The notes under the pieces are model-generated. The model did not search any database and had not been told where the DNA came from. It worked only from the letters and a program-made list of their open reading frames with translations. DNA of 64,000 nucleotides from Moringa oleifera (taxonomy: Eukaryota; Streptophyta; Magnoliopsida; Brassicales; Moringaceae), in NCBI GenBank assembly GCA_021397835.1, contig JAJFZO010000747.1:2234501-2298500 (forward strand). The letters are read 5' to 3'. A program made the position numbers and the translations under genes. Positions 45,331 through 58,800 of the stretch are shown piece after piece; position 1 is the first letter of the stretch, and the number at the start of each line of letters is the position of its first letter.

Positions 45331-45423
45331 TCTTCATACACCTCTACTCAATCATGGAAATTAAAAAAACACAGAAAACACTAATTAACACTTCCATGCA
45401 AACAGGTTCTTCTTCTTGTTATT

Positions 45424-45451
45424 GTTATCTCTCTCTCTCTCTCTCTCTCTT
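45424..45451. repeat. CT dinucleotide microsatellite
   Basis: About a dozen CT units in an uninterrupted run upstream of phototropin 1. Confidence 0.85.
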
Positions 45452-45719
45452 ATTTCTTTTCTGGCTGTCTGCGTGGAGCACGAAGCCCACACGGATATGG
45501 TGCGATGAGGTATCTGATTTTGTGTTTACAGACTGGCAATGCAAATGGTTTGGCAAGGAAAACAACAAAAGAAAAGCAGAAGCAGAAGCAGCAGCAGAAG
45601 CATAAAAGTTAGGGCGAGAGGGCCGCTGGGTTGCGAGCGCTACTGACCAACTAACTATTCACGAGACAACCCTTCTTGTGTCTTCGTGTCTCTCTGTAAT
45701 TCTATCACCGTACCCAACA

Positions 45720-46690
45720 AAGATATTGTTCAATATTAAAGAGAAATTGTTATTTATAAAAATACAATATTATAATTTTTTAAGCCATATAAATAATCAA
45801 ATAAATTTTGATCTTTTTATTGTTTTTAAATAAGATTTTAATTCAAATCTTTTGTGAAAAATTAATAATATTTTTATTATTAAAATATTTAAAAATAATT
45901 TAAATAAATTTTATTTTCAAATTTTATTTTTAAATTAATTTGTATACTTGTGAATTAATTTTTTAGTCTTTTTAATTTTTTGTAAAATAATTTTTTAAAA
46001 TTTTGATAACACCAATTTCTAAATATTTTATTTATTCTTAAGCTTTTTCATAAGATTTAATTAAATTTAAATTTAAATTTAAATTAATAAATTAATATAT
46101 ATATTAAAATATTCTAAAAATTATTTAAAATATATATATCATATTTTCTATAACTTTTATTCAAAATTTATTTGTTCTTTATTAATATAAATATTAAAAA
46201 GAATCTTGAACTTTATTCAAAATTGAATTTAAACCTCATAATCTTAATTTGTTTAATTTTATATCTAAAATTTTAATTTGATTCAAATTAAACTTTTGAT
46301 TAAATAATTAAAAAATATGATGTTTTTGTTATTGTAACATTTTGAAAATAACTTGAATAAATTTTGTATTTAAATATATTTTTTAAAATTTAAACAATTA
46401 TATATATATTAATTAATTTTTTAATAATATAAAATTAATTTAGTACTAAAAAAATTTGATATATTTACAGTGCTTTGAATATTTTATTGTATCCATGTAA
46501 AATTTTAATTTATTATATGAAATTTACAAGTAATTTGAGTATTCTAATTTTTAAATTTTTAAAAAAATTTAAATAGATTCAAGTTAAAATTTTAAAATAA
46601 AATCAATTAAATTAAAATGAAAATTCTAAAATTTAAAAAAATAAAAAAAATTATATATTTATTATTAAAAAATCAACTAATATAGTATGA
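45720..46690. repeat. AT-rich spacer with dispersed repeat units
   Basis: Nearly pure AT. The units at 45861-45900 and 46320-46370 share the core TTTTTATTATTAAAATATTT with variants, and continue into AATAAATTTT. They resemble 48461-48510 and, inverted, 3181-3240 and 3661-3720. No coding frame. Confidence 0.5.
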
Positions 46691-46985
46691 TTCACTTTCT
46701 TTTCTACGTCCAAAAGAACTGTTAACTTTTCTGCGTGAGTGTAGGCCCCACAAAGAGTAGGACCGCAGCCACGTGAACACTTCGTGTTTGGAAAATTACA
46801 TTTAATCATATCTGTTCACTTAGCTGTGGTAGGCCCCGCCAACCTAGTGCTGGCCTTTTCTGGGTAGGCCCTATGAACAAGATCGACAATCAAAATGGGT
46901 CCATTACTTGCATTTCAGTGCCCACTATCATGGAGCAGCATGTGCATCATTAAACCAAGTGCTCTTCACCTTCTAATCACTACAT
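46691..46985. other. Higher-complexity island in AT-rich spacer
   Basis: About 290 bases of normal composition between AT-rich tracts. It contains a G-box CACGTG at 46770-46775 and three copies of TAGGCCC (46742, 46830, 46865). It has no open frame or known element, and could be a surviving promoter fragment or transposon relic. Confidence 0.35.
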
Positions 46986-48900
46986 CAATCTCTTAAAAAG
47001 AAAATTAAAAATAATTTTTTTAAAACTAATTTCTAAAATAAAAAATTATAAATAAATATCATTTAAATTTTATTTTTTATTTTTAATCGAATTTTAATTT
47101 TTGAAAATATTTTAAAATAAATATTAATTTATTAATTTATATCAGATTAAATTTTATCAAAAAATTAAAATAAAAATATTTTAATTACAATTTTTATAAT
47201 AAATTTTAATTTAAAATTTTCAACTAAAAAATATTTCATATACTATTAAAAAATCTATAATTTTTTGAGTATTAAAAATATATATTTTAAATTATACTGT
47301 TAAAATTTAAAAAATAACTCATTTATTGAAAATCATTTAAATTTAAAAATTAAATAAAATTAAATTTAAAATATTTTTTAAATAATTTTTCAAGATTTCA
47401 ATATTAAAAATACTATTAAATTTTTTAATTATTTTTTAAAATTTAATTTAGATGAAATTAACAGATAAAATTTTATTTTAAAATATTTTAAAAATAAAAA
47501 TCTGATTAAAAAAGAGTGTAAAACTTAAAATTTAAAATAATATTTTTTAAAATTATTTTTAAGATAAATATAAAAAATTTTAAATTATATTCGTTTTTCA
47601 TTTTATAATATGAATTGAATTAAATCAGCTTCAAATGGGAAATATTTTATTTAATTTAAATTATATTTTTGAATAATTTTTACCTTCAAAATAACATAGT
47701 ATTTAGTTTTATTTATTATTTTAATGGAATGAACTAATTTGAAAAAGTAAATTAGATATTTTAAGTTCCTAAAGGAATTTCATGAAGAGAAAACATGCCA
47801 TTTCAAGGCCAACTGATTTTCCTAAGTCAACATGAACAATAACATGAAATCATTAAATTAGAAAAAAGTAGGCCTACAAAGCTATACATATGATATGTCA
47901 CATATCCCATACTAGGGATGGTGGACATTTTCAATGTTCCCATCACATCATGGGAATTATTGGGTTTTTTTAAAAAATTATTATAATTAAAAATACTCAA
48001 TTGAAAATATCAATATATTAAATATTTATTTTTTATAAAAATTTAAATATTTATATAGAGTCATTGCAATAATTTTTTGAATATCCATCAAAATTTAATG
48101 TTTCTATTTTTCTTTTCTTTTTCATTTTTAGACTCTCAAATGTGAAGAATTTAAATCTATTTTTATTACATTAGATATATTTTTTACCGCTAATTGTACG
48201 AGATTTTTTTTCAAGAAAAATGTTAAAGAATAGGTTATTTATATATCGTATTTTATAAAAAAAGATGAATTTTTTTATTAATCTCATTAGTGATATATGA
48301 AGTAAAATGAATGGATATTATTTATTTTAATTATTTTATTAACATAATAAATTAGATAATATAAAAATATCAAATTAAAATTATTTTTTATTTAAACGGG
48401 ACATCGAGCGAAGAGTTGTATTTTTTATCTATATTGAATTTTATTTGATGATTGTGAACAATTAACAGTATTTTTATTATTAAAATATTTTAAAAATAAG
48501 TCAAATAAATTTTTATTTTATTTTAAATTTATCTTTAATTTTTAGAATATATTTTTCAACTCATGAATATTTTTTATAAATTTTTAATTGTATAAAATTT
48601 AAATCACATATTTTCATTATTTAAAAAAAGAACTTTTTCATGAAGTTATTTTAAATATTTTTTTAATTTTGTATACATTTTTTAAATAAAAAATTATCAT
48701 ACAAAATTTTTAATTTAGATAATATATTTAAAAAACTTAAAAATATAAATTAAACTAAATTAAAACATCAAATACAAAATTAATCTAATCGATATTTTGA
48801 GACGTAAAATAAAAAGTAATATAATTCAAAGTTTTTATATTTATCTTAATAAATTATATAACAAAATATTTTATTTAAAAAAAATATAACATAGTTTATA
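46986..48900. repeat. AT-rich spacer
   Basis: Low-complexity AT DNA with a short island at about 47770-47960 (ATGCCATTTCAAGGCC and TGGGAATTATTGGG). It includes the dispersed unit at 48461-48510. No gene signal. Confidence 0.45.
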
Positions 48901-50149
48901 TCATACCATGTACAAAAGAAAGGGTTTCATTATCAACTTTTGAGAAAGATGTGACTTGCGTTGATGGGAACAAAGATGATTTTGGTATATATGGTCCAAT
49001 CTTATCTCTATTTGTGTGTTTATATGTGGGCTTTAATTTTAAAAAAGGGCAAAACTCAAATCATTAAATTATTAATAAAAAATAGCCCTTAATGAGACAT
49101 TCTTCTCACATATATGTTATTGTTTTACAAGCTTAATTAATTATTTTTTTCTAATCACTTTATTTTAAGTCATCAAAATGGAAATAAGTAAGACCGAAAT
49201 ATTTCTCAATTTTTAGAAATTACCTCAAAATGGGATATTAGTCTTTATGGGCTTTAGCCCTTTAAGCCCATAATATTCGATACGAGCACAATTGTATATG
49301 GTGAGAGTAAGTGCCCATTTTATAGCATGAAAAGGGTTGGTTTTATGCCAAAAGACCATATGAATATATCACTTGCTTTAATGTTTGTGGACTTTATCAA
49401 AATGAAAATTTACAAAAAGTTATAATCACTTAGTTAATTTTTTAATTAAATTTTATAGTTTTCACCTGTGAAATATTTATTTTTAATTTAATTTCAATTA
49501 AACTTATATTTTATTCAGCCTGTGACATTAGATTGATTATTACTTTTGACCCAATTTAATTAAGCTCATATTTTGTTCAACTTATCATATTAGATTAAGT
49601 ATCTGACTCCTACCATTCAGTTAAGCTCATAAATATCATAATCTAAGTATTAAGTCCACCTTATTAAAGCTTAAGGAGAGTGTTTTGTTATAAGAAATTA
49701 ACTTCAAAGATTAATTTATAATTTACGATGATGATGTAAAAAATAAAAATAACTCGTTATAACTTAGATTAATAAAAAATCTTGATTGTATATAGTAAGT
49801 TATGATAATAAAACAAATAATTTATAGCTTCTTATTCTTTATCAGATAATTAAAATATAAATTAACTAAATCGTTAAATGTAAATGAAGATACAAATTTT
49901 GGTGTCCATTGAAGACATTTGTGATTACAAGCGAAGGTAAGACCTTTTCTTTCTTTTAATTTAGGACAAGAAACTTAACACCCACCCACTCAATTTGGTT
50001 CATTGAGTTCCACAACAAACACAAGCCACATATGGGAGACTTCAAGTGCCAACGCAGACAACAAACCCAACTCTTTTCTTTCTCTCTTAGATCCAAAAAA
50101 TTCTCAGTCTAATTCTCTTCTCTTCTCCACCATTACCATCTTCTTCCTC
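48901..50149 (+). promoter_or_regulatory. Upstream flank of the DUF604 gene
   Basis: Moderately AT-rich sequence without genes. The last ~150 bases before the ATG at 50150 are CT-rich and open in the same frame from a TTG at 50003, but no ATG lies there, so it is taken as 5' leader. Confidence 0.4.
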
Positions 50150-52134
50150 ATGGGGAACAGCAAGACCAGAAACAAAGACAAGCAAGAAGAAGGCCATGGA
50201 AGGAAGCCGTTAACGCCTAAGCAAATGAGCCATAATACCCAGCAAAGCCTTTCGCAGGCTGCCTTCTTGAGAAGCCCACTCTCTTGGTTGTTCACCGTCT
50301 CTTTCTTGCTCTACGTCCTCTACTCCTCTAACATCCTCTTATCTCGTGATCGCAGAACCTGTCCTTCTTCTTCTTCTACTACTACTCCGGCTGCTACTGC
50401 TGCTACTTCTTCTCATGCTCATATCTCCACCCAAGAACGTCTCAACTCATTCGCCAACTCATCCTTAAAGCCTGCTTCTCTCCGACAGAACAAGCAAGAA
50501 CACATTAAAGACGGTCATGATCATGAATTTGAACATGGACGTGATCGGCATGGGCAACGGCAGCCCACGAATCCGCCTGTCGTGATGCAGCCAACGTACC
50601 ATCGATATGATACAACCATTAAGCACGTTGTGTTTGGGATAGCAGCATCGTCCATCTTGTGGGACACCAGAAAAGAGTATATAAAATCATGGTGGAGGCC
50701 CAGGGAGACTAGAGGAGTTGTTTGGGTGGACAAGAAAGTTAGGGCTAAGGCAAACGAAGGGCTGCCTCAGATTATGGTCTCCGGGGACACTTCCAAGTTC
50801 AGCTACACCCACAGACAGGGAGACAGATCGGCACTGAGGATATCCAGGGTGGTTTCAGAGACATTACGGCTAGGAATGAAGGACGTGAGGTGGTTCGTAA
50901 TGGGTGATGATGATACTGTATTTATGGTTGACAATGTAGTCAGAGTACTCTCCAAATACGACCATACACAGTTCTATTATGTCGGGAGCTCGTCTGAGAG
51001 CCACGTCCAGAACATATTCTTCTCGTATTCTATGGCGTTTGGAGGTGGCGGATTCGCAATAAGCTATCCCTTGGCGAGAGAGCTGGAGAAGATGCAGGAT
51101 CGTTGCATTCAGCGATATCCAGCTCTATATGGTAGTGATGATAGGATTCAGGCTTGCATGTCTGAGCTTGGAGTTCCACTCTCTAAGGAACCTGGCTTTC
51201 ATCAGGTTAAAGCTCTTCATATATTGTCACTTTCTTCTTTCTTCTTATAATATTCTTAAGCATTTTATTCTCATAACTCAGGTAGAGAATAAGGGGATAT
51301 GAGTAAAATTCGGAGGATGCCTGGTAGGTCTATCATATATATATATACATGATTTTTTCTGTCTTTTGCTCATGCAGTATGATGTGTACGGGGACCTGTT
51401 AGGCCTCCTGGGAGCTCATCCCGTAACTCCACTGGTATCACTTCACCATATAGATGTTGTGCAGCCAGTGTTCCCTGGCATGACACGGGCACGAGCCCTG
51501 CGACACCTACTTGAATCAGCCAAGCTCGATTCAGCAAGCATAATGCAACAATCCATCTGCTATGACAGAAACCGGTTCTGGTCAATCTCAGTCTCCTGGG
51601 GCTTTGTGGTTCAAATCATCAGAGGAATCATCTCACCCAGGGAGCTCGAGATGCCCTCAAGAACCTTTCTGAACTGGTACAGGAGAGCTGATTACACTGC
51701 ATATGCATTCAATACAAGGCCTGTAGCCAGGCATCCCTGTCAAAGGCCTTTCATCTTCTATTTGAGCTCGGCTAGGTACGATGAAGCCAGAAAGCAAGTC
51801 ATCGGCTACTACTCCCTGGATAAAACTCGCCGTGTCCCTGCCTGCCGGTGGAAAATGGACTCACCAGAGAAAATTGAGACTGTTATAGTCATGAAGAAAC
51901 CAGACCCTCTTCGCTGGGAGAAGGTAAGTTGCTAAGAAATTTCATAACTTCCATCAATGATCAATATTTCTTTCTACCACAATTGATGCTGTCAGAAGCT
52001 GAATCAAAAACTTCTTTCTGCAGTCACCAAGGAGGGATTGTTGTAGGCTCCTGCCTTCACGGAGAAACTCAACTATGAACTTATGGGTGGGGAACTGCAG
52101 AGATGGGGAGATTAGTGAACTCAAGGAACATTAG
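50150..52134 (+). CDS. DUF604 / fringe-like glycosyltransferase
   Basis: Type II Golgi-type membrane protein of the plant DUF604 (fringe-related, beta-1,3-glycosyltransferase-like, GT31-related) family. Three coding exons, 50150-51205, 51378-51923 and 52024-52134, give 570 residues. A short basic cytosolic tail (MGNSKTRNKDK) precedes one membrane segment at about residues 42-60 (SPLSWLFTVSFLLYVLYSS) and a low-complexity Ser/Thr/His-rich stem. The catalytic domain begins near TTIKHVVFGIAAS and has the nucleotide-sugar/metal-binding DDD at residues 253-255 (GDDDTVF). It also shows the family segments YVGSSSES, GGGGFAISYPLA and HHIDVVQPVFPG. The ATG at 50150 is chosen because the open frame upstream has only a TTG at 50003. 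Donor and acceptor substrates are unknown. It is convergent with the small membrane-protein gene at 52642. Confidence 0.9.
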
Positions 52135-52641
52135 GAGATTCATAGGCTTTATTTTTCTTTCTATGATTTTATCTCAACTTTTCAAGGTTCACAAAGGCAT
52201 CCTGGAACAAATCAATGAAAAGGGTATCAACAGGAACAGACCTCAGAAGATCTAGTTTTGATAGCAGTAGTTACTCAAGAACTTCAACAGAAGCAAATTT
52301 AGAAAACACAGTAGCACTAATCATGAAATGGGTTCATCAAGAATTGATCTTCCATTTTCTATTTTTTATGTACTCTATATTCTCTATGTAAATTTGATAC
52401 AAACTCACGAACATCCATCAGTAATCTCCAGATAATCTTGCTGCAAAGTTCTTAACAGTCTTATTGCCATTCTGACAAGGAAAAACCTACAATAGGCTCT
52501 GAAACCCATCTAGGCAAGCCAATCTAGTTCTTGTAAAGCAATTTCTTCGCTTTTCCTTTTGCTAGTTATCCTTCCTAGACCTGTTGTCATAGGGAAGAAA
52601 GGACTCCTCAGCTGATTTTACTTACTGGCTATTGGTCGGTT
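52135..52641. other. Spacer between convergent genes
   Basis: About 500 bases between the stop of the DUF604 gene and the stop of the minus-strand membrane-protein gene. It presumably holds both 3' untranslated regions. Confidence 0.4.
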
Positions 52642-53494
52642 TCATTGTATGCTGGGAGATTCTGTGGGATTTGATGGAAATGGAGACAATGCAGAAGCCT
52701 GCAGGATTGTAACCTCAAGACGATCAGTATTACTATGATGTTGTGATTTCTCCAGCTCGTGTACTACAATTTCTCCTCCCTTGATCACCACATGCACTGC
52801 TTTCAGACAAAGTGAAAAATACAGGATTTCATTAAAGAGACCAAAAAGTAGATAACCCATCTGTATTTCTTGACAATTTCCATCATTTTCTTAGTTAGCT
52901 GTATTGCCTACATGAAGGAAACAAGAAAATAGCATCTTAAGGCGTTCAACATTCTTTCTTTTCTTCTTTCTTGAAATCAAAGGGCTAAATTTTTTTCTAT
53001 CCAGATTACTGGGTGAGTCCGAACTTCATATGTCATGTACTAACAGAGCTCACGTACTTAAAACAAGAAAGGAAAGAAAAGCCTTCAGGCTAGACATCTG
53101 AAAAAAAAAAAAAAAGACTAAAACAAAAAACAAGGACGAAAACAGAAACCCAGAAAGAGAAATTACAAACTAGAAGTTGAGGGTTAAAATGGTTTCTTGG
53201 AATTCTTGTGCAGCAAATAGTACCTGAATGAGAGAACCACCAGAGGATGAAGAGGCAGAGAAACACAATCACAGGAATGGCATGGACCCATTTCTCTGAC
53301 GAAGGGAATATCCAGGACCTTCCAATCTGTCTTCCTCTCCTCCCGACATGGACAGAGTAGAGCGGGAGCAGCCCGGAACACCGCTCCATTCTTCCCGGAG
53401 AATGTTGCTTGTCTCGCTGCTGTTCCTGTGAAATGTTCAGTGCATAGTAGTCCTGATCAGGTGCTCGAGTTGAGCTTGGAGACCTCTGCTGCAT
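52642..53494 (-). CDS. Small single-pass membrane protein, unknown
   Basis: Two coding exons on the minus strand, 53494-53224 and 52796-52642, about 141 residues. The ATG at 53494 starts MQQRSPSSTRAPDQD. A basic stretch (VGRRGRQIGRS, ~50-60) is followed by SEKWVHAIPVIVFLCLFILW, a clear membrane segment at about residues 69-87. The second exon gives a soluble tail with VIKGGEIVVHELEKS. The acceptor could equally be three bases upstream (52799), which would add one Ala. It resembles plant proteins of about this length annotated only as hypothetical membrane proteins. Topology and role are not known. A GA microsatellite (~53537-53552) lies in its leader. Confidence 0.7.
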
Positions 53495-53559
53495 ATCAGA
53501 GAGCGAGCCAGAAAAAAGAGAGATCAACAGAGACAGAGAGAGAGAGAGAGACGCTTCTT

Positions 53560-55120
53560 CTTAAGAGGCCTAAACAGAGGTGCTTGATGTGTCACTTGGC
53601 GGGTTTGGATTTGGGTCTAGTCAGTTACAGGCTTTACAACCACTTTGGGCGGGGAAGCTCCGCACGTGACACAAGCTGTTTCATCTTTTTTTAAAAAAAA
53701 AAAAATTGATCATATCATTTCGACAAACTATTTAATATTTTTATTTATTATTTTAACCTGTAGGAGATTATTTTATCATATCAACAAATTTAATAACAAT
53801 AATAATATTAAATTTATAAATTTAAAATAAAATTAAAAATCAAATAAAATTAGTAAATTTTAACTTAAAAATATATCAAAATCATGATATTATTTAAAAG
53901 ATTTTATTAAACATAATATAATTGTAAGGTGAATGAAAAAGTGTTGAAGGAACAACTTTGAAGACATAGAAATTAATTCAAAATCCAAAATTAAAAAAAT
54001 AAAGAGAAAAATAAATAAAAGAAGACGGTATCCTACAATTTTAATGCAGCCGGAGGTGTAGAAAATATTGTATCAAAAGAAATAGCCAATTAATTTGTTT
54101 TAGTATTTGTTTCTAATTTAATTATAATTTTATAAGATGAGAAGGTTATTCTTTCAAAACTTTATTACATCATGTAATTAAATAAAATAAAATAATATAT
54201 TTTAAAATTAATTTTATACTTATTAATTTAATAAACTTCATGTCTACTTTTTATATTTTTATTAAATTTTACTTTTAATTAAAAAATATAAAAATTTTAT
54301 GATAATTATTTTAATCTTTTTTAAAAAATTATCATGCAGTATTATGAATAATTAAATTAAGATTTATGTAAATCACCTCTTCATATTACACAAAAAATTT
54401 AACGATTTACATCATTCTCCTTTTCGAAGAAAAGAGTTGCCTTTCTCTTTAAAAAATTTGAGTTTCGGTCTGTGTGGCATTGATTTCAAATTCAAATAAT
54501 ATCAATCTTATAAAATTTTAGATCAAAATTAATTTTTTTTAAAAATAAGATTATTATTAAACTAAACTCAAAAAAATTGTTTATTTGAATTATTTTATAT
54601 TTATGATAAATCATAATATCAAATATTATTTATTGTAATCATAGTATAAATTTGTTTAAATTTATTTATTTAAATCATAATATAGTCAATACAATGGTCC
54701 GCAGATCCAACGGCCGGGGGGTTTCTGATGAGATGGAAGAGTGCCCTTTCCCATTGTGGGAATTCTGTTATACAAGGGCATGTTTGGCTTCCTCGCTTGA
54801 GATTCTCTATTGCATGAGATTTTTTTTTTCCAGATTTATCAAATATGCATATAAACATAAAATTTAAAAATAAATTTTTCTAACTTTATTGTTCTATATG
54901 GAATTTTATATATTAATATTATAAATTATAAAAAAATATTTTTAAAAAATCAATCGACACAATTAGATCACATAATCATAATCCCAATATATTACAGCAG
55001 ATGCTGTTATATTATTCATGAAACAAAACAGTTTAAGACGTGTTCACCTTGATGTGTAATCCAGTTTTCAAGATTAACTTGGTAAGGTTTCAAATCAGAA
55101 ATTCATAACAGAATTAATTG
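53560..55120. other. AT-rich spacer
   Basis: Mostly AT-rich, non-coding. A short normal-composition patch at about 54690-54840 (CCAACGGCCGGGG, then CTCATGAGATTT-like sequence) has no convincing frame. Partial resemblance to the dispersed AT repeats at about 54540-54600. Confidence 0.35.
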
Positions 55121-55873
55121 AATTAACAGGGCGGCATTCCATTTTCTGCAGAAGAACTTTACTCCTGGTATTTAATTTACTCAAGATACCATTCTCACAC
55201 CAAAAGAAAAGATTAAAAAGAAAATGCAACAGATGGCGACGCTTCACTTTTAGTTGCCATTTAAAGAACCTGAACCAGTTTCAGCCTGTTCAAATGCTTC
55301 AGAGTTGTATTCCCCTGGAAAACACAGCTTCTCATCTGTCAAAACTGCATCGTTTTACATTCTCAACAGGGAGTTTATCAACTATGGAATCCACCCAGAA
55401 CCAAAAACATCCATTGCCACAGGAAATTAAGGCTAGACTATTATTATAAGCAAATGGTTACTACAGAGAACCAAGCTGATTTACACCCGCGGCTAGACTA
55501 CTATTATAAGCAAATGGCTCCTACAGAGAACCAGGCTGATATACACCCGAGGGAGGTGGGAAGGAGGGGGAAGTCAAAAAATAAAAAATAAGAAAGGAAG
55601 AAATATTTTCTTTTCTTACCTCTTCTTTTTACACCAATCCATGATCACCAACCGTGCAATTAACTTTTCACTTAAAGGACATGGTTCTGTGTAAGGATCA
55701 ACAAAAGAAGAATCTAATCTCTGAGAAAAGGAATTGGATGGTGTCCTATACTTGAAACTGGAGTATGGAATAGCACCTGTTATCCTGCCTACAACAAAAA
55801 ATTGATAAACAGGCACTTGATATATGAACGCTGGTAAGAACATATTCACCATTTTATTCCTGGATGCTCAAGC
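55121..55873 (-). other. 3' flank of the PBL kinase gene
   Basis: Normal-composition sequence downstream of the kinase stop, likely including its 3' untranslated region. A minus-strand open frame of 78 codons (55616-55852) has no recognisable domain and is not called. Confidence 0.4.
55431..55550. repeat. 60-base perfect-period tandem duplication
   Basis: Two adjacent copies beginning GGCTAGACTA at 55431 and 55491. They differ at only a handful of positions over 60 bases, so the duplication is recent. Confidence 0.9.
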
Positions 55874-58800
55874 TTAGTCCCTCCGAGGCCCATTACTAGC
55901 AGCAACTATATTGTCAGCATCCTGATTCAGTTCAGATAGAGACGGGTTCCTCCTCAAGCTTTGCGGGTCATATTTCTGGGAGGCAAGGTAATTCAGTGCC
56001 ATTACTACATCAGAGATGACAGGCCGCATATTAGGTTGTTCCTGAACGCACATTGCAGCAATGGCTAGAGCTTGATATAAACCTCTTACAGGGTACTGGC
56101 CCTGGAGCAAGGGGTCAACCATTTTTGGGAAATTCCTCCTGTCTTTGAACAAGGGCCGTGCCTGAAATCAGACAAGGATGCGTTCATAAGGCTGCTGAAA
56201 AGATGCTATTTTCCAATTCCAGGCTGAAAGCAATCTAATACATTTTTCTAGTCAGATGAAAATAGTTCTGCTTCTAATCTGTAAGCTGCTTAAAGATATG
56301 AATCAAATCATCATCTGCCAAGTTTTTCTATTAACAAAACAGAAGACAGGAAGACACATCCCAAATGAAAATTTTAACAGTACCATCACAAAGGAATGCA
56401 AGAAGAAAACTTTAGGTTGATGTAACTAGATAAATTACAGGTGCAGTGCGAACCATCACAGAAATCAGAAAAATATTGTAAAAACTAATGAAAGAGGATA
56501 ACAAAGACCTCATTTTCAAATGCTGCACGAGCTAGAAACTTTGATCACTATCTGTGCAAACACACGCAAACCATAAAACGCTTAACGAGTACGCATTTGT
56601 TAGATATAATAACTGCAAATCAGATAATTCAACTGGCAGAAACAAGTTCCCACAGAACAGGCTTCTTAGTGACAACCAGAAACCCACAACAGAGCATCTA
56701 ACCTTAGAAATGCCACAAAACTAACTCAGAGACTGCAGAAATGAGATTAAACCAGTGGAAAAAGATGTATCTTACCCATCCGACCAGATTCTGCTCCTTA
56801 TGATCTCTGGTATGATCAATCGCTTTCCTGCCAGTAATGAGTTCCAACAGAACGACTCCGAAGCTGTAAATATCTGATTTAAATGTCAATTGACCAGTCA
56901 TTGCATAATCTGGAGCACAATATCCGTATGTGCCCATAACCCTTGTAGATACATGTGTTTTATCCCCACTTGGTCCCACTTTAGCCAAGCCAAAATCAGA
57001 TAGCTTTGGGTGATATCCATCACCAAGCAATATATTTGAGCATTTCAGATCACGATAAATGACAGGTGGCTTCATTTTGTCATGCAAATATTCTAAGCCC
57101 CTTGCCGCACCGGCTGCTATTTTCATCCTCGCATTCCAGTCAAGAGCTTTTCTGCCAGGTGGAAGATCTATATCCAATAAAGAGGAGAAGAAGTAATGTT
57201 AGAAAGAAAAACTATAAAAAACAAGAATTAGTAGATCAGGTGGAAATGAGAAGAAGAATGAATCTTGGGTTAGAGAAAATTATATACCATGCAAATGGTT
57301 TTCCAGAGAACCTAATGGCATGTACTCATAAACTAATAGCCTTTGGTCACCTTCAGCACAAAAACCAATCAATTTTACAAGATTGGGGTGGTCGGCTAGA
57401 CTTAATGTCAACACTTCAACAACAAATTCTCTAATCCCTTGAAGTCCATTTCGATCAAGTTGTTTGATAGCGACAACCTGCTCAGTGAAAAAGAGAAAAC
57501 ACAACTGAACTCTCATCATTGGCTCATTTCATCACAAATTACAAACAACCAAAAAAAAAAAAAGGTTAGCAGAAACTGTTAAGTTGATTACTGAAGTTGT
57601 ATTTTGCAATTTTTCAGATTAAAATATGACAGTTGATCTTTCAATAACATTATAATACAATCCAGATGAGACCAACCAACCTGGTTGATTTTTTCCAGGT
57701 GTCCCTTGTAAACTTTGCCAAAGCCTCCTTCCCCCAGAAAACAATCTGACCTAAAGTTGCCTGTTGCTGCTGCAAGTTCTTCGAAGGTAAAGGTCTGAGC
57801 CCTCTTGCCTTCGGTTTTACCGCCCTTAGAAACTTCATCCTTCAAATTCAAATTCTTTACATCTAAAGATAACTGGTCATCCTTTGATATTTCGTCCTTC
57901 CTCTCATTCCCCAGAGGGCTGACTTTCATCGTATCTATTAACACAACAAACAAAAAGAGTATAGAAAAACTTAGACACAGTGATCAAAAATCAAAAAACA
58001 AGAGAAATAGAGAGCAAAGAAAAAGACATGATAAGGCAGGCACATGGAAGGGAAATCTTTCACAGACAGAAGTACCTGAGAAAGCAAACAAAGAACACAG
58101 AAGGACAAAAATAAACACCTAACGTGGGTTTTGCACGATGGATTGGATTTTTCCCATCAGGTAAACCAACCAAAAATACCACTAGCTTAATAAAGCGGGA
58201 AGCTACATAAACAACAAAACAACAAAAAGAAACATATACAAATTAATATCGAACAGACAAAAAATTGGCATAATATGAAACCAATTTCACCAGATCAAAA
58301 TTTTTGTCGAATTAATAACTTGACAAACAATAACAAAGAGAGTTTGATCATAAATTCTTTCACAGAGAGAGAGAGAGGAACAGAGAGACAGAGCCCAAAA
58401 GACAACATCATAAAAATGCTCAAAAGCTGAAAATAACAATCGATTTTGAAATGAAACCCAACATGAATCATAAAAATATTACAAAACCCAGTAAAAAAAC
58501 CCACAATAAATTCAAAAAAATCATGCATAAATTTCTCCAGAAAAACAAAAGAGAGACTTTTGAGGCAAAAGAGAAGAAAAAAATCGTCCACCAAAAATCA
58601 ACTTGTCGATTGTGAACAATCTACAGAAAGGCCAGACCTAAAACAATGCCACTAAAACAACCCACGATGAAAATAAAACCCCGAGAAAAATAACTGCCAA
58701 CATGATTAAAAAAAAACAATGCATTTTCATTTCAAAAATCACAAAATTTGATCAAAAGCTCTGTACCTGAAATGGGTTGCCTTTGATCATCACGTTTGTT

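Noticed and set aside
45228..45605. 125-codon open frame upstream of phototropin 1
   Set aside because: Contains the CT microsatellite and an Ala/Glu-rich low-complexity end. No domain and no splice support.
50003..50149. N-terminal extension of the DUF604 protein by 49 residues
   Set aside because: The open frame there begins with TTG, not ATG. The first in-frame ATG is at 50150 and gives the expected short cytosolic tail before the membrane segment.
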